DNA of 64,000 bases, from contig NZ_MOBK01000002.1 in assembly GCF_003732265.1 (NCBI RefSeq), positions 549,278-613,277 of the forward strand, in the 5' to 3' direction. Below the pieces are notes generated by a model, which was not told the DNA's origin, searched no databases, and saw only the letters and a list, made by a program, of their open reading frames with translations. Origin of the DNA: Pseudomonas brassicacearum (GTDB lineage: Bacteria > Pseudomonadota > Gammaproteobacteria > Pseudomonadales > Pseudomonadaceae). Positions 46,433 to 54,152 of this stretch are shown in pieces (within the stretch, counting starts at the first letter, position 1; each line of letters opens with the position of its first letter). Both the position numbers and the translations under genes were made by a program.

Positions 46433-47425
46433 TCAGTGGATGTCCTGGGCCTTCCACCAACTGCAAAATTCATCGAGGGCGGCCCAGACACTGACTTTCG
46501 GATCGTAGTCCAGATAATGCCGGGCGCGACTGATGTCCAGGGTGAAATTTTTGTTCATCACCTGCATGCCCAGTCGCGACAAAGTCGGCTCGGGACGCCC
46601 CGGCCACAACTTGCACACCCCTTCATTGAGTGCCGCGACGGAATAACCCAGACCGTAGGAACGGTAGCGCGTCACCTGTGGGACTTGCATGTTGCGCATG
46701 ACGTAATTGACCACGTCCCACAACGGAATCGGCGTGCCGTTACTGATGTTGTAGGCCTTGCCCAAGGCCGAGCCGCTGGCGAGCAAACTGCTGAGCAACG
46801 CTTCGTTGAGGTTTTGCACACTGGTGAAGTCGACCTTGTTCAGGCCATTGCCGATGATCGCCAAGCGTCCCTTGCGCTGCATTTTCAGCAGGCGCGGGAA
46901 GATGCTCATGTCACCCGCGCCCGTGACGAAGCGCGGGCGCAGGGCCAGGGTTTCGAGGCCGAATTCCTGGGCGCCGAAGACTTTTTGCTCGGCGAGGAAC
47001 TTGGTGGCCGCGTAGGGATGCTTGAAGCGCTTGGGCACTTGTTCTTCGGTCAAACCCAGATGATCACGGCCATCGAAGTAGATCGACGGCGACGACAGGT
47101 GCACCAACCGCCGAACCCGCTGTTTCAGGCAGGCTTCAACCACGTTTTCGGTGACCTGGACGTTGCCCTGATGAAAGTCCTGATAACGCCCCCACAGCCC
47201 CACCGCCCCCGCGCAATGGACCACGGCTTCGACGTCTGAACACAGGTCGCGCGCCAGTTCCGGGTCGCTCAAGTCGCCCTGAATGAACTCGGCGCCACGG
47301 CGCACCAGGTGTTCGACGCTTTCGGCCCGGCGACCGTTGACCCGCACGTCCAGGCCCTGCTCCAGGGCAAAACGCGCAAAGCGCCCGCCAATGAAGCCGC
47401 TTGCGCCGGTGACCAGAATTTTCAT
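46433..47425 (-). CDS. NAD-dependent epimerase/dehydratase (extended SDR)
   Basis: A 330-residue extended short-chain dehydrogenase. The dinucleotide motif is ILVTGASGFIGGRFARFALE; the active-site pair is in HPYAATKFLAEQ (YxxxK) and the preceding Ser is in VHLSSPSIYF. It resembles 3-beta-hydroxysteroid-dehydrogenase-like SDRs. The substrate is unknown. The start at 47425 matches the family N-terminus. The upstream gap to argP carries an inverted repeat. Confidence 0.86.
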   Translation of the reverse strand: MKILVTGASGFIGGRFARFALEQGLDVRVNGRRAESVEHLVRRGAEFIQGDLSDPELARDLCSDVEAVVHCAGAVGLWGRYQDFHQGNVQVTENVVEACLKQRVRRLVHLSSPSIYFDGRDHLGLTEEQVPKRFKHPYAATKFLAEQKVFGAQEFGLETLALRPRFVTGAGDMSIFPRLLKMQRKGRLAIIGNGLNKVDFTSVQNLNEALLSSLLASGSALGKAYNISNGTPIPLWDVVNYVMRNMQVPQVTRYRSYGLGYSVAALNEGVCKLWPGRPEPTLSRLGMQVMNKNFTLDISRARHYLDYDPKVSVWAALDEFCSWWKAQDIH

Positions 47426-47463
47426 GTAGTGCTCCACAAATGCAGCGGTGAGCTTCAAGCCAC

Positions 47464-47515
47464 AAGCTGCAAGTTAAAAACGATCCGCAAGCGCTTCACT
47501 TGCCGCTTGCAGCTT
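47464..47515. repeat. 10-bp perfect inverted repeat
   Basis: AAGCTGCAAG at 47464-47473 is complementary to CTTGCAGCTT at 47506-47515. It lies between the argP end and the SDR start and could end the argP transcript. Confidence 0.55.
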
Positions 47516-47520
47516 GACGC

Positions 47521-48420
47521 TTACGGCTGTGTCCAAGGCACCAGCCATTGCTTCGACGAACGCACCAATTGATCGGTCAACAACCCCAGAAGCTGACCGC
47601 CATTGCGCCAATGATGCCAGTACAGCGGCACATCGATGGGCTTATCTGGCAAAAGCTCCTGCAATACACCGCGTTCCAGTTGCTCGCGCACTTGTAATTC
47701 CGGCACCAGCCCCCAGCCGAGACCGGCCTCGGTCAAGCGAATGAAGCCTTCAGACGAGGGGCATAAATGGTGCTCGAAACCGCCGTCGACCCCGAGGGAG
47801 GCGAGGTAGCGATGCTGCAGGAAATCGTCCGGGCCAAACACCAGTGCCGGGGTTTTCGCCAGTTGATCGGCACGAACGCCTTCCGGGAAATGGCGCGCGA
47901 TAAACGCCGGGCTGGCCAACGCCCGATAACGCATGGCCCCCAGCAAAACGCTGCGGGCCCCCGCCACCGGGCGCTCACTGGCGCAGACACACGCCGCCAC
48001 TTCGCCGGCACGCATGCGTTTGAGGCCGACGGTCTGGTCTTCGACCACCAGATCCAGCAACAGATGTTGTTCGGCGCAAAAGTCACCCACCGCTTGCGCC
48101 CACCATGTGGCGAGGCTGTCGGCATTCAACGCAATGCGCAGGCGCTCCGGCAGGCCTTCTTCGTCCAGCGCCGGCACCAGGGTTTGCAAGTCGCGCTCCA
48201 GCAACCGCACTTGCTGCACATGGTTGAGCAGGCGCCGGCCAATCTCCGTCGGCGCCGGCGGCGTCACCCGCACCAGCACCGGTTGGCCGACCCGCGCTTC
48301 CAGCAGTTTGATCCGCTGGGAGATCGCCGATTGCGACAGGCCGAGCACCTGCGCGGCTCGTTCAAAACCGGCCTGCTCGACCACGGCGGCCAACGCAGAG
48401 AGTAATTTATAGTCGAACAT
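47521..48420 (-). CDS. argP: LysR regulator ArgP (IciA/LysG family)
   Basis: A 299-residue LysR protein of the ArgP group. Helix-turn-helix: AGFERAAQVLGLSQSAISQR, with the ArgP-type N-terminus MFDYKLLSALAAVVEQ. ArgP activates the arginine/lysine exporter gene when basic amino acids accumulate. Here the LysE-type exporter is encoded divergently, after an ACT-domain gene, which is consistent with that role. The start is 110 bp from the ACT-protein start. Confidence 0.88.
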   Translation of the reverse strand: MFDYKLLSALAAVVEQAGFERAAQVLGLSQSAISQRIKLLEARVGQPVLVRVTPPAPTEIGRRLLNHVQQVRLLERDLQTLVPALDEEGLPERLRIALNADSLATWWAQAVGDFCAEQHLLLDLVVEDQTVGLKRMRAGEVAACVCASERPVAGARSVLLGAMRYRALASPAFIARHFPEGVRADQLAKTPALVFGPDDFLQHRYLASLGVDGGFEHHLCPSSEGFIRLTEAGLGWGLVPELQVREQLERGVLQELLPDKPIDVPLYWHHWRNGGQLLGLLTDQLVRSSKQWLVPWTQP

Positions 48421-48530
48421 CAGTTTTCCTAATGAGCGATCAGCATGATTGGTTTTTCTTATACAGGTTAGCAGCGGAGAATGCCCACCAAGATCTCTTC
48501 AACAAGAATCTCTTCATCAAGGAATCCGAC

Positions 48531-48932
48531 ATGGCTGGCGAAACTTCATTGGCAACCCTGCTGCGCAGCATGAGCCCGCAGCTCAACGCCGGCGAATACG
48601 TGTTCTGCACCCTGCGCGATGGCCAACTGCCTGCGGGCCTCGAGATCGTCGGCAGCTTTCGCGAGCAGGAAGGCCTGACCGTGATCCTTGAACGTTCCCA
48701 CGCCGAACAGGCCGGTTTCAGTTTCGACTACGTCGCGGCCTGGATCACCCTGAACGTGCATTCGGCGCTGGAAGCCGTCGGCCTGACCGCCGCCTTCGCC
48801 ACCGCATTGGGCAAGGCCGGCATCAGCTGCAACGTGATCGCCGGCTACTACCACGATCACTTGTTTGTCGGTCAGGCCGACGCCGAACGCGCACTGAACG
48901 TGCTGCGGGACCTGGCAGCCAACGCGGAGTAA
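48531..48932 (+). CDS. ACT domain protein
   Basis: A 133-residue protein. GEYVFCTLRDGQLPAGLEIV and GLTVILERSHAEQAGFSFDY form the N-terminal half; WITLNVHSALEAVGLTAAFA and the following part, including GISCNVIAGYYHDHLFVG, form the ACT fold that binds amino acids. The ATG at 48531 has AAGGA seven bases upstream; the frame back to 48432 overlaps the control region. It lies five bases before the LysE-type exporter gene, so a regulatory or sensor role in basic amino-acid export is plausible. Confidence 0.85.
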   Translation: MAGETSLATLLRSMSPQLNAGEYVFCTLRDGQLPAGLEIVGSFREQEGLTVILERSHAEQAGFSFDYVAAWITLNVHSALEAVGLTAAFATALGKAGISCNVIAGYYHDHLFVGQADAERALNVLRDLAANAE

Positions 48933-48937
48933 ACCTT

Positions 48938-49540
48938 ATGTGGCAAAGCTATGTGAACGGGCTGTTGGTGGCCGCCGGGCTGATCATGGCGATCGGCACG
49001 CAGAATGCGTTTGTGCTGGCGCAAAGTCTTCGTCGCGAACATCACCTGCCGGTGGCGGCACTGTGCGTCGTTTGCGATGCCTTGCTCGTGGCCGCCGGAG
49101 TGTTCGGCCTCGCCACGGTACTGGCGCATAACCCGACCTTGCTGGCGGTTGCCCGCTGGGGCGGCGCGGTGTTTCTGATTTGGTACGGCAGCCAGGCACT
49201 GCGCAGGGCATTTTCGAAACAGAGCCTGCAACAGGGTGAAAACCAGACTGTGCGCTCACTGCGTGCGGTGATGCTCAGCGCGCTGGCGGTGACATTGCTC
49301 AACCCGCACGTTTATCTGGACACGGTGTTGCTGATTGGCTCCCTCGGTGCCCAGCAAACAGAGCCCGGCGCTTACGTGGTGGGCGCGGCCAGTGCTTCGT
49401 TGTTGTGGTTCTTCACCCTGGCGCTGGGCGCGGCGTGGTTGGCGCCGTGGCTCGCGCGGCCCAGCACCTGGCGGATTCTCGACCTGCTGGTGGCGGTGAT
49501 GATGTTTGCAGTGGCCTTTCAATTAATCGTCACCCCCTGA
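48938..49540 (+). CDS. argO: LysE/ArgO family amino-acid exporter
   Basis: A 200-residue membrane protein. [20 protein letters not shown] is the conserved LysE N-terminus and [20 protein letters not shown] is the second signature with the Asn-Pro-His motif. Five or six helices are predicted. Together with divergent argP it forms the basic amino-acid export module. It lies upstream of sodB, separated by about 175 bp. Confidence 0.9.
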   Translation: MWQSYVNGLLVAAGLIMAIGTQNAFVLAQSLRREHHLPVAALCVVCDALLVAAGVFGLATVLAHNPTLLAVARWGGAVFLIWYGSQALRRAFSKQSLQQGENQTVRSLRAVMLSALAVTLLNPHVYLDTVLLIGSLGAQQTEPGAYVVGAASASLLWFFTLALGAAWLAPWLARPSTWRILDLLVAVMMFAVAFQLIVTP

Positions 49541-49716
49541 TTATTCCAAAAGGCTCTGGAACCTCTATTCCACACAGTTGTTGCGTGGTTATGCCGCACC
49601 CCCGGTGCTATGATCCGATCCGATGCGCCGCAAAGAGTACAAACTCCCCGGCGCTTGTCTGGCCGCCCGTGATCGGCCTTGCGCTCACCGCAACTGACCT
49701 GATTAGGAGAATCATC

Positions 49717-50313
49717 ATGGCTTTCGAATTGCCGCCGCTGCCTTACGCACACGATGCCCTGCAGCCGCACATTTCCAAGGAAACTCTGGAATACCACCAC
49801 GACAAGCACCACAACACCTACGTCGTGAACCTGAACAACCTGGTGCCAGGCACCGAGTTCGAAGGCAAGACCCTGGAAGAAATCGTTAAATCTTCCTCGG
49901 GCGGCATCTTCAACAACGCCGCTCAAGTCTGGAACCACACTTTCTACTGGAACTGCCTGGCGCCAAACGCCGGCGGTCAACCTACCGGCGCACTGGCTGA
50001 AGCCATCAACGCTGCGTTCGGTTCGTTCGACAAGTTCAAGGAAGAATTCAGCAAGACTTCCATCGGCACCTTCGGTTCCGGTTGGGGCTGGCTGGTGAAA
50101 AAGGCTGACGGTTCCCTGGCCCTGGCCAGCACCATCGGCGCCGGCAACCCGCTGACCAGCGGCGACACCCCGCTGCTGACCTGCGACGTCTGGGAACACG
50201 CTTACTACATCGACTACCGCAACCTGCGTCCGAAGTACGTTGAAGCGTTCTGGAACCTGGTCAACTGGAAATTCGTGGCTGAGCAGTTCGAAGGCAAAAC
50301 CTTCACCGCTTAA
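49717..50313 (+). CDS. sodB: Superoxide dismutase [Fe]
   Basis: A 198-residue Fe-type SOD, the normal length. The metal ligands are His27 in [17 protein letters not shown], His74 in [13 protein letters not shown], and Asp157 and His161 in [14 protein letters not shown]. The Gln in FNNAAQ and the [14 protein letters not shown] start indicate the iron-specific type rather than the manganese type. The start at 49717 has AGGAG ten bases upstream. A strong terminator follows. In Pseudomonas sodB is usually repressed under iron limitation. Confidence 0.96.
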   Translation: MAFELPPLPYAHDALQPHISKETLEYHHDKHHNTYVVNLNNLVPGTEFEGKTLEEIVKSSSGGIFNNAAQVWNHTFYWNCLAPNAGGQPTGALAEAINAAFGSFDKFKEEFSKTSIGTFGSGWGWLVKKADGSLALASTIGAGNPLTSGDTPLLTCDVWEHAYYIDYRNLRPKYVEAFWNLVNWKFVAEQFEGKTFTA

Positions 50314-50327
50314 GATCGATGCCAGAC

Positions 50328-50358
50328 AAAAAACCCGGCTTTTATGCCGGGTTTTTTA
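50328..50358 (+). terminator. Rho-independent terminator of sodB
   Basis: Stem AAAAAACCCGGC / GCCGGGTTTTTT with a T-run, 15 bases after the stop. Confidence 0.93.
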
Positions 50359-50392
50359 TTGCCTGGAGAAATGTGTCGACTATTCGGACGCC

Positions 50393-50484
50393 TTCGCGAG
50401 CAGGCTCGCTCCCACAGTGGATCTGCGGTGAGCACAGTATTGGTGTACGACGCAAAACCTGTGGGAGCGAGCCTGCTCGCGAAG
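50393..50484. repeat. REPIN, GGGAGCG family
   Basis: Inverted pair with core GAGCGAGCCTGCTCGCGA between sodB and the DUF6124 gene. Confidence 0.85.
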
Positions 50485-50498
50485 AACGATAACGCGGT

Positions 50499-50864
50499 CT
50501 ACGCCGGATCGACGTTATCCAAGGCCCGGTTCACCGCCAACTCCGCCAGCATGATGATCTGCTGGATCGCCAACACCGTGTTGCGCTGCGGGCCGGTCAG
50601 GTTCGTGGCGAAATCGCTGGTCATGACGCTGGCAGAGGCCAGTGACTCGCAGGCCTGGGCCAGGAGGCTTTCGGTGTCCATGTTCGGGGCAATCATGTAC
50701 ATCGTGCTGGGGCGGCGGGGTTTTTCGGTGTATTGGGACGGGGGATCTAGGTAGTAGTCGAGGGCGCGTTTTATGGCTTCGCGGTCTCGCAGGAGTGCTT
50801 CGGCTTCAGTGGTTTCAGCGTCAGGAGTGGTGTCGACGGGTGGATCGGGGACTACTTTGTTCAT
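50499..50864 (-). CDS. DUF6124 family protein
   Basis: A 121-residue protein. REAIKRALDYYLDPP and RRPSTMYMIAPNMDTESLLA, followed by QACESLASASVMTSDFATNL and RNTVLAIQQIIMLAELAVNR, match the family of small Pseudomonas proteins, closer to its consensus than the copy at 12470-12853. Function unknown. The ATG at 50864 has AGGGA seven bases upstream; three further upstream in-frame ATGs lack good sites. The upstream leader contains two strong hairpins. Confidence 0.8.
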   Translation of the reverse strand: MNKVVPDPPVDTTPDAETTEAEALLRDREAIKRALDYYLDPPSQYTEKPRRPSTMYMIAPNMDTESLLAQACESLASASVMTSDFATNLTGPQRNTVLAIQQIIMLAELAVNRALDNVDPA

Positions 50865-51071
50865 CTGAATTTCCCTGTTCATTTTGGAAGCCATCACTTG
50901 CCATTTCTCACATGGAAAGTGGTGGCAGCTATGTGCAGGGTGAGAAAACCGCGAACAGAGAACCGGCCGGACCGAAGTCCGCCCGCACACAGCCGCCATA
51001 GAGCATTGCAGGCAGCCAAAAGCTGGCGGCAATTATGGTGATACTGGCGCTAGATTCATACATATCTGTTC

Positions 51072-51108
51072 CCGGGCTCTCACACCCGGTCGCTGAGTTT
51101 TCAGCGAC
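51072..51108 (-). promoter_or_regulatory. Pair of adjacent hairpins upstream of the DUF6124 gene
   Basis: An 8-bp perfect stem (GTCGCTGA 51089-51096 / TCAGCGAC 51101-51108, loop GTTT) directly abuts a 5-bp stem (CCGGG 51072-51076 / CCCGG 51085-51089). Read on the minus strand they lie about 210 bp upstream of the DUF6124 start. They could be a leader RNA element or a separate small RNA. Confidence 0.5.
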
Positions 51109-51239
51109 AGCCAGAGGTTAGAGACAAGGCTTCCTACCCGACAACCTGAAAAATGCGTGGGAAAGCGCTGTGTTTTTTACACATCTTTAAACACACAAAA
51201 ATGGAACGCGAAGCGCGGGAACGATCAGTCAGCGTACCC

Positions 51240-51560
51240 CCACCGCTTCTCACCACTCATCAGGCCGAGCGTTAGCTCGCCTGCAGCTCTTGATCTTGAT
51301 TCACCCGCCCCCTCGGGAGGCTGAGTGGAGGTGTGCATCCGGGGAGTGGCGCGCAGCGCCGTTCGACGCAGTCGAACACGCTGCATGTAGGTGCAGCGAA
51401 GCCAACCGGAGGGCAGTGTCCCCGGATGGATACCGGAACGAAGGAACGCCGAGCCTTAGCGAGGGGCCGGACGCTCGGGGCGAGACCTTTTGGTTCCTTT
51501 TGGGGCGTTTGCCAAAAGGGACTCGCTGTAAGAGCGAAACCATAAGTGGCCGTTACCGCA
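51240..51560. repeat. Hairpin-dense element, probable dispersed repeat or structured RNA
   Basis: A 10-bp closing stem (CATCCGGGGA 51336-51345 with 51419-51428) encloses three perfect hairpins: GGCGC/GCGCC (51348-51360), GTTCGAC/GTCGAAC (51361-51377) and CGCTGCA/TGCAGCG (51379-51398). Further right, CCTTTTGG (51496-51503) pairs with CCAAAAGG (51512-51519). Open frames in it have no ribosome binding sites. I believe similar sequences occur between genes in other pseudomonads, but this comes from memory only. Confidence 0.6.
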
Positions 51561-51609
51561 GAAATGGATATGTACACCAGGGCAGAGAATGGTCGGCTAC
51601 CAGGCCGCC

Positions 51610-51634
51610 TTCGCGAGCAAGCCCGCTCCCACAT
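51610..51634. repeat. Single REP copy
   Basis: One unpaired copy of CGCGAGCAAGCCCGCTCCCA. No inverted partner is found within 150 bp, unlike most copies in the window. Confidence 0.75.
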
Positions 51635-51936
51635 TTGGAATATGCACATCCGCGGAAAACAGGTCAATTGCTGACAATGAAACCAGCCCGAACCCCCTTG
51701 CCCCAACGCCATAGCCGGCTACCATCAACCGAGAAGGAAAAATTATCCCAATCCCCTCAAGTTGAAGGACCCAACTACCGACACAGTAAAAATAGAACAA
51801 AAACCCCGGACAACAGCAAATCGGCCAACCCCACAGGCAAAATCCCCTGTGAATAAATGTCCCTTTGACTGCCAACACGGGATTGCCAATACTCATGGCA
51901 ACTTGATGCTACCCGCACGGAACAAGGAATAACCCT

Positions 51937-53988
51937 TTGAAGCTGGAACTCAAGAACAGCTTGTCGGTGAAGTTGCTCCGGGTCGTGCTCCTGTCGGCAT
52001 TGATCGTCGGCGTGGTCTTGAGCTGTGCGCAAATCGTTTTCGACGCCTACAAGACACGCCAGGCCGTGGCCAACGATGCCGAGCGCATCCTCGACATGTT
52101 CCGCGACCCGTCGACCCAGGCCGTCTACAGCCTGGACCGGGAAATGGGCATGCAAGTGATCGAAGGCCTGTTCCAGGACGACGCCGTGCGCCAGGCCTCC
52201 ATCGGCCACCCCAACGAAGCCATGCTCGCGCAAAAAACCCGCGAATTGCAGCATTCCAACAGTCGCTGGCTGACCGACCTGATCCTCGGCAAGGAACGCA
52301 CCTTCACCACCCAACTGGTGGGTCGTGGCCCTTACAGCGAATATTACGGCGACCTGAGCATCACCCTCGACACCGCCACCTACGGCCAAGGGTTCATCGT
52401 CAGCTCGGTGATCATCTTCATTTCCGGCGTGTTGCGCGCCATGGCCATGGGCCTGGTGCTGTACCTGGTCTACCACTGGCTGCTGACCAAACCGCTGTCG
52501 CGGATCATCGAACACCTGACCGAAATCAACCCGGATCGCCCCAGTGAACACAAGATTCCGCAACTCAAGGGCCACGAAAAGAACGAATTGGGCATCTGGA
52601 TCAACACCGCCAACCAACTGCTCGAATCCATCGAACGCAACACCCACCTGCGCCACGAGGCAGAAAACAGCCTGTTGCGCATGGCCCAGTACGACTTCCT
52701 GACCGGCCTGCCCAACCGCCAGCAATTGCAGCACCAACTGGACAAGATCCTGGTCGACGCCGGCAAATTGCAGCGTCGGGTCGCGGTATTGGTGGTAGGT
52801 CTGGACGATTTCAAAGGTATCAACGAGCAGTTCAGCTACCAGACCGGCGACCAATTGCTGCTGGCGTTGGCTGACAGGCTGCGCGCTCACAGTGGCCGCC
52901 TCGGCGCCCTCGCCCGTCTCGGTGGCGACCAGTTCGCCCTGGTCCAGGCCGATATCGAACAACCCTATGAAGCCGCCGAACTGGCGCAAAGCATCCTCGA
53001 TGATCTGGAAGCGGCGTTTGCCCTCGACCATCAGGAAATCCGCCTGCGCGCGACCATCGGCATCACCCTGTTCCCCGAGGACGGTGACAGCACCGAGAAG
53101 TTGCTGCAAAAAGCCGAGCAGACCATGACCCTGGCCAAAACCCGCTCGCGCAATCGTTATCAGTTCTACATCGCCAGCGTCGACACCGAGATGCGCCGCC
53201 GTCGCGAACTGGAAAAAGACCTGCGCGATGCCCTGGCCCGCGATCAGTTCTACCTCGTCTACCAGCCACAGATCAGCTACCGCGACCACCGGGTGGTGGG
53301 CGTCGAAGCACTAATTCGCTGGCAGCATCCCGAACATGGCCTGGTGCCGCCGGACCTGTTCATCCCGCTGGCCGAGCAGAACGGCACCATCATTGCCATC
53401 GGCGAATGGGTGCTGGATCAGGCCTGCAAACAATTGCGCGACTGGCACGATCAAGGCTTCCCCGACCTGCGCATGGCGGTGAACCTGTCGACCGTGCAAC
53501 TGCACCACGCCGAGTTGCCGCGTGTGGTGAACAACCTGATGCAAATGTACCGACTGCCACCACGCAGCCTGGAACTGGAAGTGACCGAAACCGGCCTGAT
53601 GGAAGACATCAGCACCGCCGCCCAACACCTGCTGAGCCTGCGTCGCTCCGGCGCGTTGATCGCCATTGATGACTTCGGTACCGGCTATTCGTCACTGAGT
53701 TATCTGAAAAGCCTGCCATTGGACAAGATCAAGATCGACAAGAGCTTCGTGCAGGACCTGCTCGATGACGACGACGATGCAACCATCGTTCGCGCGATCA
53801 TCCAGCTGGGCAAGAGCCTCGGCATGCAGGTGATTGCCGAAGGCGTGGAGACCGCCGAGCAAGAGGCCTACATCATCTCCGAAGGCTGCCACGAAGGTCA
53901 GGGCTACCACTACAGCAAGCCACTGCCGGCCCGTGAATTGAGCGCCTATCTGAAACAGGCCCAGCGCAGTAACGCGGCCATCCTCTAA
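51937..53988 (+). CDS. bifA: c-di-GMP phosphodiesterase BifA (degenerate GGDEF plus EAL)
   Basis: A 683-residue inner-membrane protein. Two membrane helices (about 13-33 and 153-180) flank a periplasmic domain, followed by a GGDEF domain with motif GGDQF (329-333), not expected to make c-di-GMP, and an EAL domain with the active-site motif GVEALIRWQHPEHG (EAL 457-459), DDFGTGYSS and EGVET. The GGDQF/EAL combination, length and position next to sodB match BifA, which lowers c-di-GMP and controls biofilm formation and swarming. The start is TTG at 51937, with AAGGA eight bases upstream. Confidence 0.9.
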   Translation: MKLELKNSLSVKLLRVVLLSALIVGVVLSCAQIVFDAYKTRQAVANDAERILDMFRDPSTQAVYSLDREMGMQVIEGLFQDDAVRQASIGHPNEAMLAQKTRELQHSNSRWLTDLILGKERTFTTQLVGRGPYSEYYGDLSITLDTATYGQGFIVSSVIIFISGVLRAMAMGLVLYLVYHWLLTKPLSRIIEHLTEINPDRPSEHKIPQLKGHEKNELGIWINTANQLLESIERNTHLRHEAENSLLRMAQYDFLTGLPNRQQLQHQLDKILVDAGKLQRRVAVLVVGLDDFKGINEQFSYQTGDQLLLALADRLRAHSGRLGALARLGGDQFALVQADIEQPYEAAELAQSILDDLEAAFALDHQEIRLRATIGITLFPEDGDSTEKLLQKAEQTMTLAKTRSRNRYQFYIASVDTEMRRRRELEKDLRDALARDQFYLVYQPQISYRDHRVVGVEALIRWQHPEHGLVPPDLFIPLAEQNGTIIAIGEWVLDQACKQLRDWHDQGFPDLRMAVNLSTVQLHHAELPRVVNNLMQMYRLPPRSLELEVTETGLMEDISTAAQHLLSLRRSGALIAIDDFGTGYSSLSYLKSLPLDKIKIDKSFVQDLLDDDDDATIVRAIIQLGKSLGMQVIAEGVETAEQEAYIISEGCHEGQGYHYSKPLPARELSAYLKQAQRSNAAIL

Positions 53989-54076
53989 AACAACGCAGTC
54001 CTGAGCTCGCCACACAGCTACAGGTTCTGCGCTGCGTGAATAAGAAATATTTCCACCTGCACCCTTTACACAGAAT

Positions 54077-54095
54077 GCGAAAGATTTGCATTATG
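54077..54095 (+). promoter_or_regulatory. Candidate Fur box overlapping the icmP promoter
   Basis: GCGAAAGATTTGCATTATG agrees with 13 of 19 positions of the Fur consensus GATAATGATTATCATTATC. It overlaps a possible promoter (-35 TTTACA at 54065-54070, -10 CATTAT at 54089-54094, 18-base spacer), so bound Fur would block RNA polymerase. Confidence 0.5.
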
Positions 54096-54152
54096 TCGCA
54101 GTTTTGCGCGTGTGAAGCGCCTTCCACCCCCTCTCGAAGCAGGATGTTCGCC

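Noticed and set aside
51290..51856. 188-codon and shorter frames in the hairpin-rich region before bifA
   Set aside because: No ribosome binding sites, strong palindromic content and a REP copy inside one frame; the region looks structural, not coding.
51775..53289. 504-codon open frame antisense to bifA
   Set aside because: It runs through the start of bifA and into intergenic DNA; no domain is recognisable and the sense gene is certain.
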